Shown in pieces: positions 33,250 through 43,400 of a stretch of DNA of 64,000 nucleotides. The stretch covers positions 1,178,001-1,242,000 of the forward strand of contig NC_035794.1 in assembly GCF_001653235.2 (NCBI RefSeq). Direction: 5' to 3'. Source of the stretch: Pochonia chlamydosporia 170. Taxonomy: Eukaryota; Ascomycota; Sordariomycetes; Hypocreales; Clavicipitaceae. A model generated the notes under the pieces. That model ran no database searches, was not told the DNA's origin, and saw nothing but the letters and a program-made list of their open reading frames with translations. A program made the translations under genes and the position numbers. Numbering within the stretch: position 1 is the stretch's first letter; every line of letters starts with the position of its first letter.

Positions 33250-33573
33250 TCATCCCTCCGCCCCCAAATACCCCGTCCAACACCCCTCCTCCATACAATC
33301 CCCAAACGCAGCAACAACCAACACCGGCGGCAAAGCATACAACAACAACCCCCTCGGCGGCCTCAGCGCCCGCTCCCCCGACAAATATCCCTGCAGATAC
33401 ACCACCGGCAGCGTAGCCACCGACGAGTACACCAAGTTTGGAAACATGCCTGTTCCCAGCCAGCGTCGTGGTATGATTGCGTTTCGAATCACCATTTGTA
33501 GGAGCAGACGGAGGGTGAAGCAGAGCCACCAGATGAGAGTGCGCTCGTAGTCGGTTATGCCTGGTGTCTCCAT
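33250..33573 (-). CDS. Hypothetical small membrane protein
   Basis: ATG at 33573, 107 residues in one exon. It has hydrophobic segments at about 13-32 (LIWWLCFTLRLLLQMVIRN) and 75-92 (GLLLYALPPVLVVAAFG), with a WLGTGMFPNLVYSSVATLPVVY stretch between that is partly hydrophobic. It ends EEGCWTGYLGAEG. Directly after the stop, the +1 frame continues as MIDAWVEEVERIWGEMEL to a stop at 33197, so the true product may be about 18 residues longer if one base is missing near 33250-33262. No family was recognised. The AT-rich, gene-poor setting suggests a lineage-specific gene. Confidence 0.45.
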   Translation of the reverse strand: METPGITDYERTLIWWLCFTLRLLLQMVIRNAIIPRRWLGTGMFPNLVYSSVATLPVVYLQGYLSGERALRPPRGLLLYALPPVLVVAAFGDCMEEGCWTGYLGAEG

Positions 33574-33893
33574 TTCGACTGCGAGAAACGCGGGGTGAGG
33601 TCTGTGCAGAACAAAGAAAGATAAAAGAAGACAGCCGAGAGTGTAAAGATTTATCTGGGCTATATATGTACTTGGTTTAAGGTTGGAATGCTTATTGGTC
33701 TGTTGGTTGGAAGTGCTGACTGATCGTCGTTTATGGTCAGCGTGCTGATGCTGATGCGGTTACCTAGTTTGGCGAAACTGTGCGCCTTGGAAGATCATGT
33801 TGCCACTGTACGTCCATTCTAGCATGTGTCTGGTATTTTTGGAAATATATACTTGGCCGCTTTTCAAATTCACAGCAATTTTGGCCACATGCT
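33574..33893. other. Short intergenic spacer
   Basis: About 320 bp between the FMO stop and the start of the small membrane-protein ORF, both leftward. No feature recognised. Confidence 0.5.
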
Positions 33894-35291
33894 TCAGTCA
33901 TCCCACCCTGGCGCGTATTTGAACCCCAGCTCTTCAAGTGTAGTTGCCTTACAGCCCTGCTCCTCAAACACCTTCTTCGCCTTATGAAAAATACTCCTCA
34001 TCCAAAACTTCTCATCTCCCCACATAGGCGGCTCCTTGGCAATCGTAGAAGCAGTCACAGCCCAATCATGAAGCTCATTCAAGTACACCCCGTCCTGCCC
34101 ATCAGCCATGACATGCAGTTTGTCACCCGCCTTCTCCTCAGCCTCCCTATTCCAGCGCAGCATCTCCGGCTTCGGCGGCATATGCAGACGGTTCGACCAG
34201 ACTGCCGAAAAGACAGCCGCCTGCGCCTCCGAGATGGGAAACGGAACAATCTTCATGTTCAGCACGGAAAACACAATGGTCGGATGCTGAATGAGGAACA
34301 GGTGCTTGTACAGGCCGTGAACGCACGCTCCATTCGTGATGATGTCTTTCTCGAGGTCTTTGAGGAACGGGAGTGAGTACCGGAACCCTGTGCAAAAGAC
34401 GATGGCGTCAATGTCGGTTTCCACACGGCCGTCTTTGAGTCGCACGCCGCGCTGGGGAATGAGGAACTCGTCAATCTCGGCAATCTCCCGACAGCCGATG
34501 TGGTCGAGTTTTTCTTGCGGCGTCCCGTGTCTGACGGACAGGAGGGTTTGTCCCTTGGACACTTTGTTGATTTGGTAGGCGATGTCTTGGCCGGAGGGGC
34601 CGTTGCCGACAATGATGGTCTTTTTATCGCGGAATGTCTCGGGGGAGTGGTAGTTCTTGGAGTGGATGATGACGGAGGGGTGCGCTGTGTGAAACTCGCT
34701 GATGTTCTTTATATTAGGGACGAAGGGCGTAGAGTAGTGTCCGTTGGCTACCACGACGGCATCAAACACCTCGTTTGTAACTTGGCCGTTGGTAGTTGAC
34801 TCGGCTACCACGTGCCATTTGTCCTCACCGTTTTGAGGCCGTAACAGCACGCTTTTTACCTGGACGCAAAACCGGATCAAGTCTCGTACATCCTGGGCGT
34901 ACTTGACGATGTAGTCTTGTATATCGTGGCGGCCAGGATAGATCCACGACTGCGGCAGGAATTCCAGATCCGAAAAGTTCATGAGCGGTTTGGGAATGTT
35001 AGCATGTAGTTGGTCGTACATGGGCGATGGGAATATGGGTGTCTTCTCGGGTGGTACACGGACTGGGCTGTCCGGAGGGTAAAACGGGTTGGTTTGTGGG
35101 ATGGGATTCGGAGCTGGTACTACGGTGTTGTAGTTCCACACGCCGCCGACCTGAGATTGTTGCTCAAAGACAGTTATCGTGTCAAATGTGCCTTGGGCTT
35201 TGAGATATTTCGCGGCCGCAAGACCGCAAGGGCCGGCGCCGATGACGGCAATGCGCTTGACATTGAAGGTTTTGGGATATATAGAGCCCAT
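33894..35291 (-). CDS. Flavin-containing monooxygenase (FMO family)
   Basis: Single exon, 465 residues from the ATG at 35291; the frame is open further upstream but has no ATG. The N-terminal FAD-binding Rossmann motif is VIGAGPCGLAAAKYL, followed by FEQQSQVGGVWNY. The FMO identifying region is HSKNYHSPETF, near residue 215. The second, NADPH-binding, Rossmann motif is IVGNGPSGQDIAYQI, and the later FCTGFRYSLPF corresponds to the ATG-like motif of this family. It oxygenates nucleophilic N or S atoms using NADPH and O2; yeast Fmo1 oxidises thiols. The substrate here is unknown. No biosynthetic core enzyme lies nearby, so there is no support for a secondary-metabolite cluster. Confidence 0.9.
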   Translation of the reverse strand: MGSIYPKTFNVKRIAVIGAGPCGLAAAKYLKAQGTFDTITVFEQQSQVGGVWNYNTVVPAPNPIPQTNPFYPPDSPVRVPPEKTPIFPSPMYDQLHANIPKPLMNFSDLEFLPQSWIYPGRHDIQDYIVKYAQDVRDLIRFCVQVKSVLLRPQNGEDKWHVVAESTTNGQVTNEVFDAVVVANGHYSTPFVPNIKNISEFHTAHPSVIIHSKNYHSPETFRDKKTIIVGNGPSGQDIAYQINKVSKGQTLLSVRHGTPQEKLDHIGCREIAEIDEFLIPQRGVRLKDGRVETDIDAIVFCTGFRYSLPFLKDLEKDIITNGACVHGLYKHLFLIQHPTIVFSVLNMKIVPFPISEAQAAVFSAVWSNRLHMPPKPEMLRWNREAEEKAGDKLHVMADGQDGVYLNELHDWAVTASTIAKEPPMWGDEKFWMRSIFHKAKKVFEEQGCKATTLEELGFKYAPGWDD

Positions 35292-36598
35292 GTTTGAGAG
35301 CAGGTGGGTGTGAATTAAATGACGAATACGATGCAAGTTGACCAAAATATTTAAATAAATCTCTATATGGCAAAGATGTTTAAGCTAAACTCATGGTGAA
35401 ATGTTCAGGTTGGCAATTGGGCCATGAAATGGTGTGACTCTTCAGCCCATGCTCTGGAGTCTGGAGCACCGGCATTGCTCAGTGCTCACTGCAGCAAGAA
35501 AGCAGGCTGGGGGGGGGGGTCCATTCTGTTGCGTGATGCTCGGATAATTGATGCACCGCTCTATACTTAAGTAGCGTAGGAAGAAGGGAGCATACCTAGG
35601 TACTGCTAGGTACTCCGCAGTAACCAAAGAATGAGGCACTTGGTACTACCAGACTCTCTTTGTAAGAATTTTAGGGCTTCAATAGTAAGTAGTAAGTACA
35701 GTACGGAGTACTGTAGCCTTTGTATACCTATCAATACTACAGCCGCCCCTAGGTGTACAACCGTTGTAAGCTTAAAGGAGACGTCTTGTACGACTTTCAC
35801 TTTGACTGCATGCCAACAAGAAGACCAGACCCAAATTGGTAGGGCTTGGTAGAGCTGGTGTCCCCAGAGAGTAGAGTGCTCACTGGATATCGTCAGCCTC
35901 ATTCTGCAGGCAGTCAAGTGTGATTAACCCAAGCACAATGACAGAGACAGGGGGTCCGACCCCCCTGTTTGTAGCACACGGAATCGTAGCCGGCCTTGGA
36001 GCAGCAAGGACACCCTCTCACGAACCCCACAGGAGCACGAACAGAAACACATTGGACACTCACCATCCTCAACTTACATGGGCTCCACAATTGCATGAAC
36101 AAACTGTCAAGTGGTATAAAGCATTGCTCTGCCCTCACGGCATCTTGGTGAAATCTCTCCTTCTCCCACTCACATGCTCCGCTACAGGTTACGACTGGCT
36201 AAGAAATAGGCAGTTTGAAGGTATATAGAAGAGTACAACGACAAAGGGTAAAGAGGAAAGAGCGGTTTTGCCGGAAAGCCCTTCAACAAAAGCTACCTAG
36301 GTACGTGGCTCGGTTGGTAAAGTACTAGCACAGCAAGAAGTTTCTTGTGGTAAGTATAATATTTTCTTTAGAATCGATATTACCTAGTTAGGTCACTGAA
36401 CTACCAGAGGATTAATGGGAGAACACTGCGATGCTAATGCGCGGGATGAAGTAGGTGTAACCAGGAGCTGGAGTTCTTGGATAACGGATATCTGCAACAG
36501 TAGATGAACGGGCTTACACAGGGCTTGCAACGTTGGAAGGTAACTTGACGCGTGAGATAACAGCTAGTTACGTTATATATCCCAGCGTAGTGGTCGCA
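35292..36598. other. Intergenic region rich in short palindromes
   Basis: Contains TACTTAAGTAG (35564-35574), TACCTAGGTA (35593-35602 and 36294-36303), and a perfect inverted repeat TACAGTAC-GGA-GTACTGTA (35697-35715). No gene supported. Confidence 0.6.
35697..35715. repeat. Perfect 8-bp inverted repeat with GGA spacer
   Basis: TACAGTAC, 3-bp spacer GGA, GTACTGTA. The core is TACGGAGTA, the motif found in several other intergenic sites of this window. Confidence 0.75.
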
Positions 36599-37135
36599 AT
36601 GCAGGGCACGACCCAAATGCACTTTAGCCCCCAATTTATGACGGCCTTTTCTCAGAGAGATGCAAATTATGGCTCCTTTAATCGTCCTGGCAGTGAGGTA
36701 ACTCCGAGGGCGCAATTAGCTGCCGTGAACGGCCAGGCCCAGGAATCATACTTAGCGGCTCAAATGCCTAGGGACGTGGACCATGGCAGCGGGAGCATTA
36801 ATTCAATCACGTCTCACGCGAGGAGCTGCATCTGTAAACGTGCGTACCGGTACATTCAAGACGAAAGGGATTTGGAAGATTGCCATATGTGGGATGATGA
36901 AAGCATTGAAGCAGTCAAACGGTACCTAGCTTCGTACGCTGATATTTTGACCTTTGTGAGAGTAACTGTGTTCGAGACAGTAGAAACCGAGCCCGATGGG
37001 GATACCCCCATGAGGAAAATATGGAAGTTGGAGGAAAAAGCGAGATACCATCTCAGCACATTTCCCGACTCAATGACAAGATTATATTTGGAACGCTTTC
37101 TGGTGGACTTTAAAGAGTTTTATGCACGACAGTAG
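36599..37135 (+). CDS. Hypothetical protein
   Basis: Open frame of 178 residues from the ATG at 36599. The N-terminal half is low in hydrophobics (Gln, Ser, Asn). The C-terminal half looks folded and helical: YRYIQDERDLEDCHMW, SIEAVKRYLASYADI, RKIWKLEEKARYHL and TRLYLERFLVDFKEFYARQ. It has no signal peptide and no membrane segment. No family was recognised. The amphipathic helices and balanced codon use argue for a real gene, but neighbours give no context. Confidence 0.42.
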   Translation: MQGTTQMHFSPQFMTAFSQRDANYGSFNRPGSEVTPRAQLAAVNGQAQESYLAAQMPRDVDHGSGSINSITSHARSCICKRAYRYIQDERDLEDCHMWDDESIEAVKRYLASYADILTFVRVTVFETVETEPDGDTPMRKIWKLEEKARYHLSTFPDSMTRLYLERFLVDFKEFYARQ

Positions 37136-38006
37136 ACCCATCGAAGCTGGGACTGATACTCATGTGTTTATGTATTTGCCCGAAGAAGCTGCAAGTTATG
37201 TGGACGCATTTCTGAGAGATAATTCGTATGACTAAAGCAGAACATACGATGAGAAAGGTGGATCAGGTAAAGGGACAAGGGATGATTTGATGGTCATGAT
37301 GGTTTGAGTAATGTCTTTGGTACACAGATTGTATGTATGGTCGCAGAAATGCTTTAATGATTTTTTACTGTATGATGGGTACGCCCAAAAAGTTCTCTGA
37401 AAGTTATTCATTACACAAGCTGCTCGTCTAATTTGACTGCACTGATGTTGTCTGAACACGACTCGCGAACGACGTAGACGAATTCTCTCACACCGCAGAT
37501 ATTTGGCAAGTGATTCCCAGCTAGGGGTTCAGTACTAGCATGTGTTCACATAGATCCTGCACACATATACGGGAGATGTTAGTACCGCCAATTTTACAAA
37601 GCCCATACCATAGCAAGTCATGGATTTCTGCCATCAAGTCGGCCACGATTGCCCCCCGCTCTCTTCATACCAATGGTGCGCCAATATACTAACTATGAGC
37701 CATTCTATCTGTATAACTACATGTGCGGAATGCTTATTACCGACATAGATCAGCCCTTGAGGGAAAGGCAATCCTTCGACGGCGTCATCTGCCATTACGC
37801 ACAATACCAGCGCAAGCATAACAGCAGTTTTGGACCGTGGTGAGAGGCGTACGTAACACCACCTGACGCACAGGGCAGTGAGTCGATGGACTGTTCACCG
37901 AATTCTCGGTGTCGTACTCGCTGGACTTCGTCTGTTGTTGCAGCAATTGCGGTCGCTTAGTGAAGCCCGATCCTTTTATAGGTCCTCTATTTGCGTTTGC
38001 TACTGT
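37136..38006. other. Intergenic region
   Basis: About 0.9 kb. A 61-codon minus-strand frame (37634-37819) begins with a hydrophobic stretch but was not supported as a gene. Nothing else was recognised. Confidence 0.45.
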
Positions 38007-39345
38007 TCACGGAACGGCGCAAATGTCCGTGGAGTCACAGTCTGTTTGAACCCCGTTGAGTCTTTCGCCCACTGGGAGCATGTTGGCTTCTTTGCCCGCA
38101 TCCCCTTTTTGAAGAGCATCTCCCAGGAGGTAGCTCGCTGGCCTTTCCCACTCCCAATACGGCTCGCCCATTTGGACCAGGTGTTTCCGGATCACAACTT
38201 GAACAGGCTTCATCTCCTTTCCAGTAACTTCCCCATTTGGACCATACTTTAGCACCGGTCCCAGTGGCGGCTTGGGCATCCATGGCCACTGCACCCACGA
38301 ATCCATGGGTTTAAACTCCTTCTCCTTTCTGTTCGTAACCCATGCATCTAATACGCTCCGAAATTCTGTAACATCGCTGTCTAGCATCACCTCGGGGTGC
38401 TTTTGCCACTCCATCTGTAGTAGTGCCTCAGCGTCTTGTTCCTCGTGAGGAAGCTCACGGAAATGCTCGTCTAGAGTGATAATCTCGTACAAAGTAAAGA
38501 TCACCCCCTTGATATCATCCCTATGAGGCGTATAGTGCTTGTCAATCATGATTGAGTAGTTGAAGTCGAAGATTCGAAGGTTGTCTTCTTCATCAATGAC
38601 GATGTTCCGCGCGGCTATGTCTTGATGCATCATGCCGTACTGGTAGTTCAGGTCATCTACCACAGATAGGAGCTGTTCGAACCACCGAAGACGGAAGGGC
38701 CTAGTTGTAGCGTTATTGTCTTTTAGTGTGCCGCCAGGAATAAAAAGAGTGGTGAACCCGACAATCCCGCCAGTTACATTATTGAGGACGACGGAGTCGA
38801 ACGGAACAATATGCGGATGATCGCGAGGCAAGCGGCTCCAACTGTTGAGTTCATACCAAGTTCGGAACATTCCGTTCTCCATGAACCAGTACTTGAACAC
38901 AGCCTTTATTATCGAGAACCTCACCAACACACGGGGACCCTGGGTACGATACTAGATCGACTTGAGGCGCTAATCGGTCTACCTCGGTCAGGCTTTCTAA
39001 GTAGACCGTCTTGACAGGAAATGGAAGCTCCAAGGCAGCCAATGGATGGCTGTTGACATACCAGGTCACGTCGTCTTCCTCTTGGTTTGTAGACATGGTA
39101 ATGGGTCCATCCGGTTCTGAGAAGCGAATTCCGTAGACTCCATCGCCAAGTTGGTCGACATTTTTTTTTTGGAGCTGTGCCATACAGATATCTTCTGTGG
39201 CCTCAACATCTTCAACTGGAGCTGGCGGAGTATATGTGACTGAGAAATGCCTCCGCTGGTCTAGATCGGTGATGTGCCAAGTGTATGGGCCGCCAGTGAT
39301 CAAGTTGCCCGAGCCTGCCCAGAGCCGCTCTTCAGCGTCGATCAT
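38007..39345 (-). CDS. Protein-kinase-like protein, broken by a +1 frameshift
   Basis: Start ATG at 39345, stop at 38007; about 445 residues if one extra base near 38900-38912 is discounted. The N-terminal about 120 residues precede the kinase fold (ITGGPYTWHITDLDQRRHF). The glycine-rich region reads SYPGSPCVGEVLDNK, after which the frame must shift to continue as KAVFKYWFMENGMFRTW (VAIK-like lysine). The hinge and catalytic parts are then in frame: YGMMHQDIAARNIVID (HRDxxxxN equivalent, HQDIAARN), RIFDFNYSI (DFG replaced by DFN), and a C-lobe with DDIKGVIFTLYEIIT. Related fungal proteins are mostly lineage-expanded and unstudied; DFN suggests altered metal binding. A 10-A run in the coding sequence (39162-39171 region) is a second fragile spot. 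It may be a pseudogene or a sequence error. Confidence 0.72.
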
Positions 39346-40408
39346 GTTCTGGGCGTTGGCAGATAGTGAGAAAATGGCAAAAAGGAACTGACAGCAGAAA
39401 CGAAATAGAGTCTAGGACGTAGACAGGTCTTCATACTTGTATGTCTGTGGTCATAGCCCAGTCCCCACATAGATGTGACGAAGAGCTCAGCTGATTTTCT
39501 CAAGGCAGGACGACATGGAGTCTGCCAAGCTTGGTTCGCCCTGTTAAGCGCCGAGGCCTGGGAGTATATGACCATGACAGACTTGCGTAGGCTTCTGAAC
39601 TAACCAGATCTTTAAGCAGAGTAGCACCGGCATCATCGCCATCTACTCTGTCTGGCTAAGCAAATCTTGGGGACCGCGGCAGGAGCATGCATTGTCCCTA
39701 ACTAGGGACAAGCAAGCACTCATCAACTTTTCGGCGGAAGATAGTAGTTGGGCCGTGGAGCCTCCACAGTCATTCGCGGCATGTCACTGCCAGCTTCGGA
39801 TACCAGACCGAGTCTCACACCAGACATGATCAACGTCGACAATTTTCCCAGATCCTAGTTTCAAAGACATACCTGCGAGCTTTCTTTCAGCGAATGTCTT
39901 CCACTCAGTCAGGTGACAACTTCTCACGCTGCTGTAAAGGTCGGTTGCCAAGATTGTCCATAATTATCAGATGATGGCGTTTGGATGGGCACTGAGACGT
40001 TTGACAGAATTGCAGGCAATCAATCAACAGCATTCGCGCCTTCCCCACCAATTTGGATCTGCCACTCCCGCTGACACCTGGCAGTCAGCTGGCAATCACC
40101 CGCCTTGGCTCATCCCCAACCAGGCGCATCCCACAGGTCAGAGTCTCACCGCCTGCCTCTTGGAGCTCCACATCACTTCTCGCTGCTCACAGCTTTCTAG
40201 CCGCCATTGGGAGCTCCAACGTCAAGCTCCATTTTCGCAAACATCACGACCAAATCTACGCGACGACAACTCCCACCTGTATTTATCGACATAGCGCAAC
40301 GTAAAGGATGCTGATGGTGGCCCAGGCGATCAGCTTGACAACGCGTTTTGTTTGCTGATATCACCCACATGACCTCCATAGCTGCCTGACATCTTCATCG
40401 CCATCGTC
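39346..40408. other. Divergent intergenic region
   Basis: About 1.1 kb between the leftward kinase-like gene and the rightward OB-fold gene. No coding frame or RNA gene was supported. Confidence 0.5.
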
Positions 40409-43400
40409 ATGGCAGACCGGCCGCCGTTAGAGGCGCTCCGTGAAGCTGTGCCAACTCCTATCGCGCAGCTCGGCCCTGAAATCGACGATGCAAAGTCTCG
40501 GGCTATAGACGGCGTTGTTACCGTCACTTGGCCATACAGCATTGTCACGAAATCGATTGCCTTTATCCTCGCCGAACACGACGTCTTGATAAGACGGAAC
40601 AACGGCCAAATTCGAATCGAATTTCACGGTGCTTCTGGTAAAGCTTTTGCGGATGCCAATGTCGGCGGTGGCGATCAACTGCGCATAAGTCTGGATGGCG
40701 CTCAGTGGACCAGGAATGGGACGAAAGCTGGCTTGCCGGCTGGATCACTTGAATGGCAATTGAAATTCACTAATCGACTATTACTCACTATTCGACGAGC
40801 CGAGTCGGACGATCCAGATGTTATTGACGTTAATGTGCCAGAAGACGATGCTGATAGATCGTTGGAGCTGCCTTCGATACCGCGCATCACTCCACCAGTT
40901 GAAGCTGTCGGTGTGGAAAATGAGGTTGCGAATTCGATGCCCTTCGTGCGACCTTCTACCGCAACGGTTTTATCCAAACGACTTGCTTCCAATACTTTTG
41001 AGCCAGAGGAATTTGCATCGCCAGCATTCATAAAAAGAGCCAGAGTTTCATACGGATCGCTGTTTGAAGGTGACCTGGACCTGTTTGGGGATGAAAAGGG
41101 AAGGAAGAAGAAGAACAGGAGAAAGTCGCGGTTCAGTATGGGTAATACAGTTTGGAGATACAGCAGCCGGTCTCCAAGTCAGGAAACCAAGGAACCGTCA
41201 GAAATAGGGAGCCTAGAAGACGAATCAACGGCTGAGATACACGAGACTGCCGTGTCCAGCTTCGTGGCCCCGGCATCGCAACAGTCCACAATGGTTGACG
41301 AGGGATGCCAAACACAGGAACTCGACTTTAGTCCCTCCATGCATGTCCAGGTCTCGGCTGAGGCGCATTTTCCAGGGCAACAATTGGCCGCATCACCGAC
41401 AGCAGGATATGCCATCGACAATACGACACATCTTCATACTCCATCGAGAAACCTCTTCGGAAACTCGCAATCACACCACGAGGTCCCTGGGGCGGCCACA
41501 GAACACATGGATTCGCACGTCCCTACCTCCCAACACCACCATGGGTTTGACCTGGGATTGCCGACGACACATGTGGAAATGGCGCCAAGTGCCTTTGCGA
41601 GTGTGTCAGGGCCGCCTGATCGCATAATAGCTGAGGCACCGACTCCCGAAGCGGTTGGTGTTCATGACTTTCCAGGTGTCACCCTGGCAGACCACCCTTA
41701 TGCGGAGCCTGCGCCGCATCACGACCCAAACCTGCACTTTCATGAAGATATTCATTCCACTGATCACGTATTTCAACACATTCCTCACCAGGAAAGTGAC
41801 CCATGGCAGCCAGAGGCTATATCATCGTATCCCCCCGTGCCCAACCAGCACCAGGACCAACACCATACAGTGGCAATAGACAGCTCCCGTGTATCGGCGG
41901 CCGATGTGAGTCGCAACACAGATTTCTATCACCCACAAACGGCGGAGGAGGAAGAACAAACATCCCACACCCATGAAACCTTTTCAAGGAGAGAAGAGGT
42001 TTTGCCTGACGCTGAAGAAGAACAATACGACTCCGAAGACGACGGGGGAGACATCAAGGGCGAGGACTATGATTTACGAAACTACGAACACACTCGGGAT
42101 GATGACGAATCTGAGTCAGAAGAAGAATCCGATGCCCCAGGAAGTGATGTTGAACAGCAGGCTGTAGACTTTGAAGAGGAAGAGGATGGTGATACAAGCG
42201 AGGAAGAAGAGGAAGAGTACGAAGAAGAACCGAGCGCACAACAGCGTAGAGCGATCGCATACCGGCGGCAGGAGGAGTTTGAGGCATCAGAGGATGGCGC
42301 GTCGGCGGAAGATGATTCTGAGGAAGAAGGCGAGGATGATGTGAATGGATATGACGAAGACGAAGATATAGAGGAAGAGTATGACGAAGAAGACGAGGAA
42401 GAATACGACGAAGAGGAGGAGGAAGTCGAAGAGCCACCACCACCCCCTCGTCGCCCAGCAGAACCTGTATTTATAAGTCTACTGTCCGATTCGGAAGAAG
42501 AGGAAGAGGAGAAACCGGTTCCAACTAAAGCACCACAGGAAGTGCCGGCGGATGAAATGATGCACGAGGATGATGAGGATATCGAGGAAGAGGCGCACAC
42601 ATCTGAAGTGGAAGCAGCTGAACAAGATATTGATGAGGCTACAACCACCCACCAGCCTGAGAGGGATGACAAGACACAGGCGGAGGTTGACGAGGAATCT
42701 GAGCCAGAGGCAGACGAGCCTATGGATGAGCCGACTCAACCAGCCACCGCGGTTCAAGATGCTGAGCCAGAAGAGATTATCGAGCCGCAGGAGGAGCCTG
42801 ACGCCATGGATGTTGATGAAGCCGCCTCAGAGCCAGCTGGTCATGCTGACGTTGAAGAAAGCAAAACACGCGATAATACAGCTGTCGAGGATGTTAAGGA
42901 TGCCCCCGAAATAGAGGCCCCTGCGGAGGAGGATGCTGCAGAAGTCTCAGCAGCTGAAGAAATCGAGGAAGCTACTCGCGAGGCAGATGTCGAAGAGCAA
43001 GCAGATGCACAAGAGTCGTCCGCGCAGGCCGTTGAAATGCCAGAGTCTGTGCCAGCTGTTGACACTCACGAGACAGCTGCCAAACCAGACGAGGCAGCTG
43101 CAGAAACAGAACACGAGCAGTCGGATTCACAAAAAGGCGAAACCGAAGATGCAAAGCAAAACAAACAGCTCCCCACACCGATAGAAACACAGTCACCAGA
43201 GAAAACAATGGCACAGCAACCAGCACATCAAGAGGACGATGACGATGCCGCCGCCGAGGACCAAATCATGAGCGAGTATCGGGAGTATCAATCCCCTACT
43301 ACCAAGCGCCCAACAGAGCACGTCAAGCCGAGCACCGAAAACGAAGCACCAGAGCCAACACAGTCACAAGAGTCTGACGTCCTCATCACAGTCAAGTCCC

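Noticed and set aside
33894..37135. Secondary-metabolite cluster around the FMO gene
   Set aside because: No PKS, NRPS, terpene synthase, P450 or pathway regulator nearby.
37634..37819. 61-codon minus-strand frame with hydrophobic N-terminus
   Set aside because: Resembles a signal peptide weakly, but there is no cysteine pattern, domain or convincing splice extension.
42082..42672. Ser-rich minus-strand frame
   Set aside because: Reverse complement of the GAA/GAG acidic tract; low-complexity shadow.
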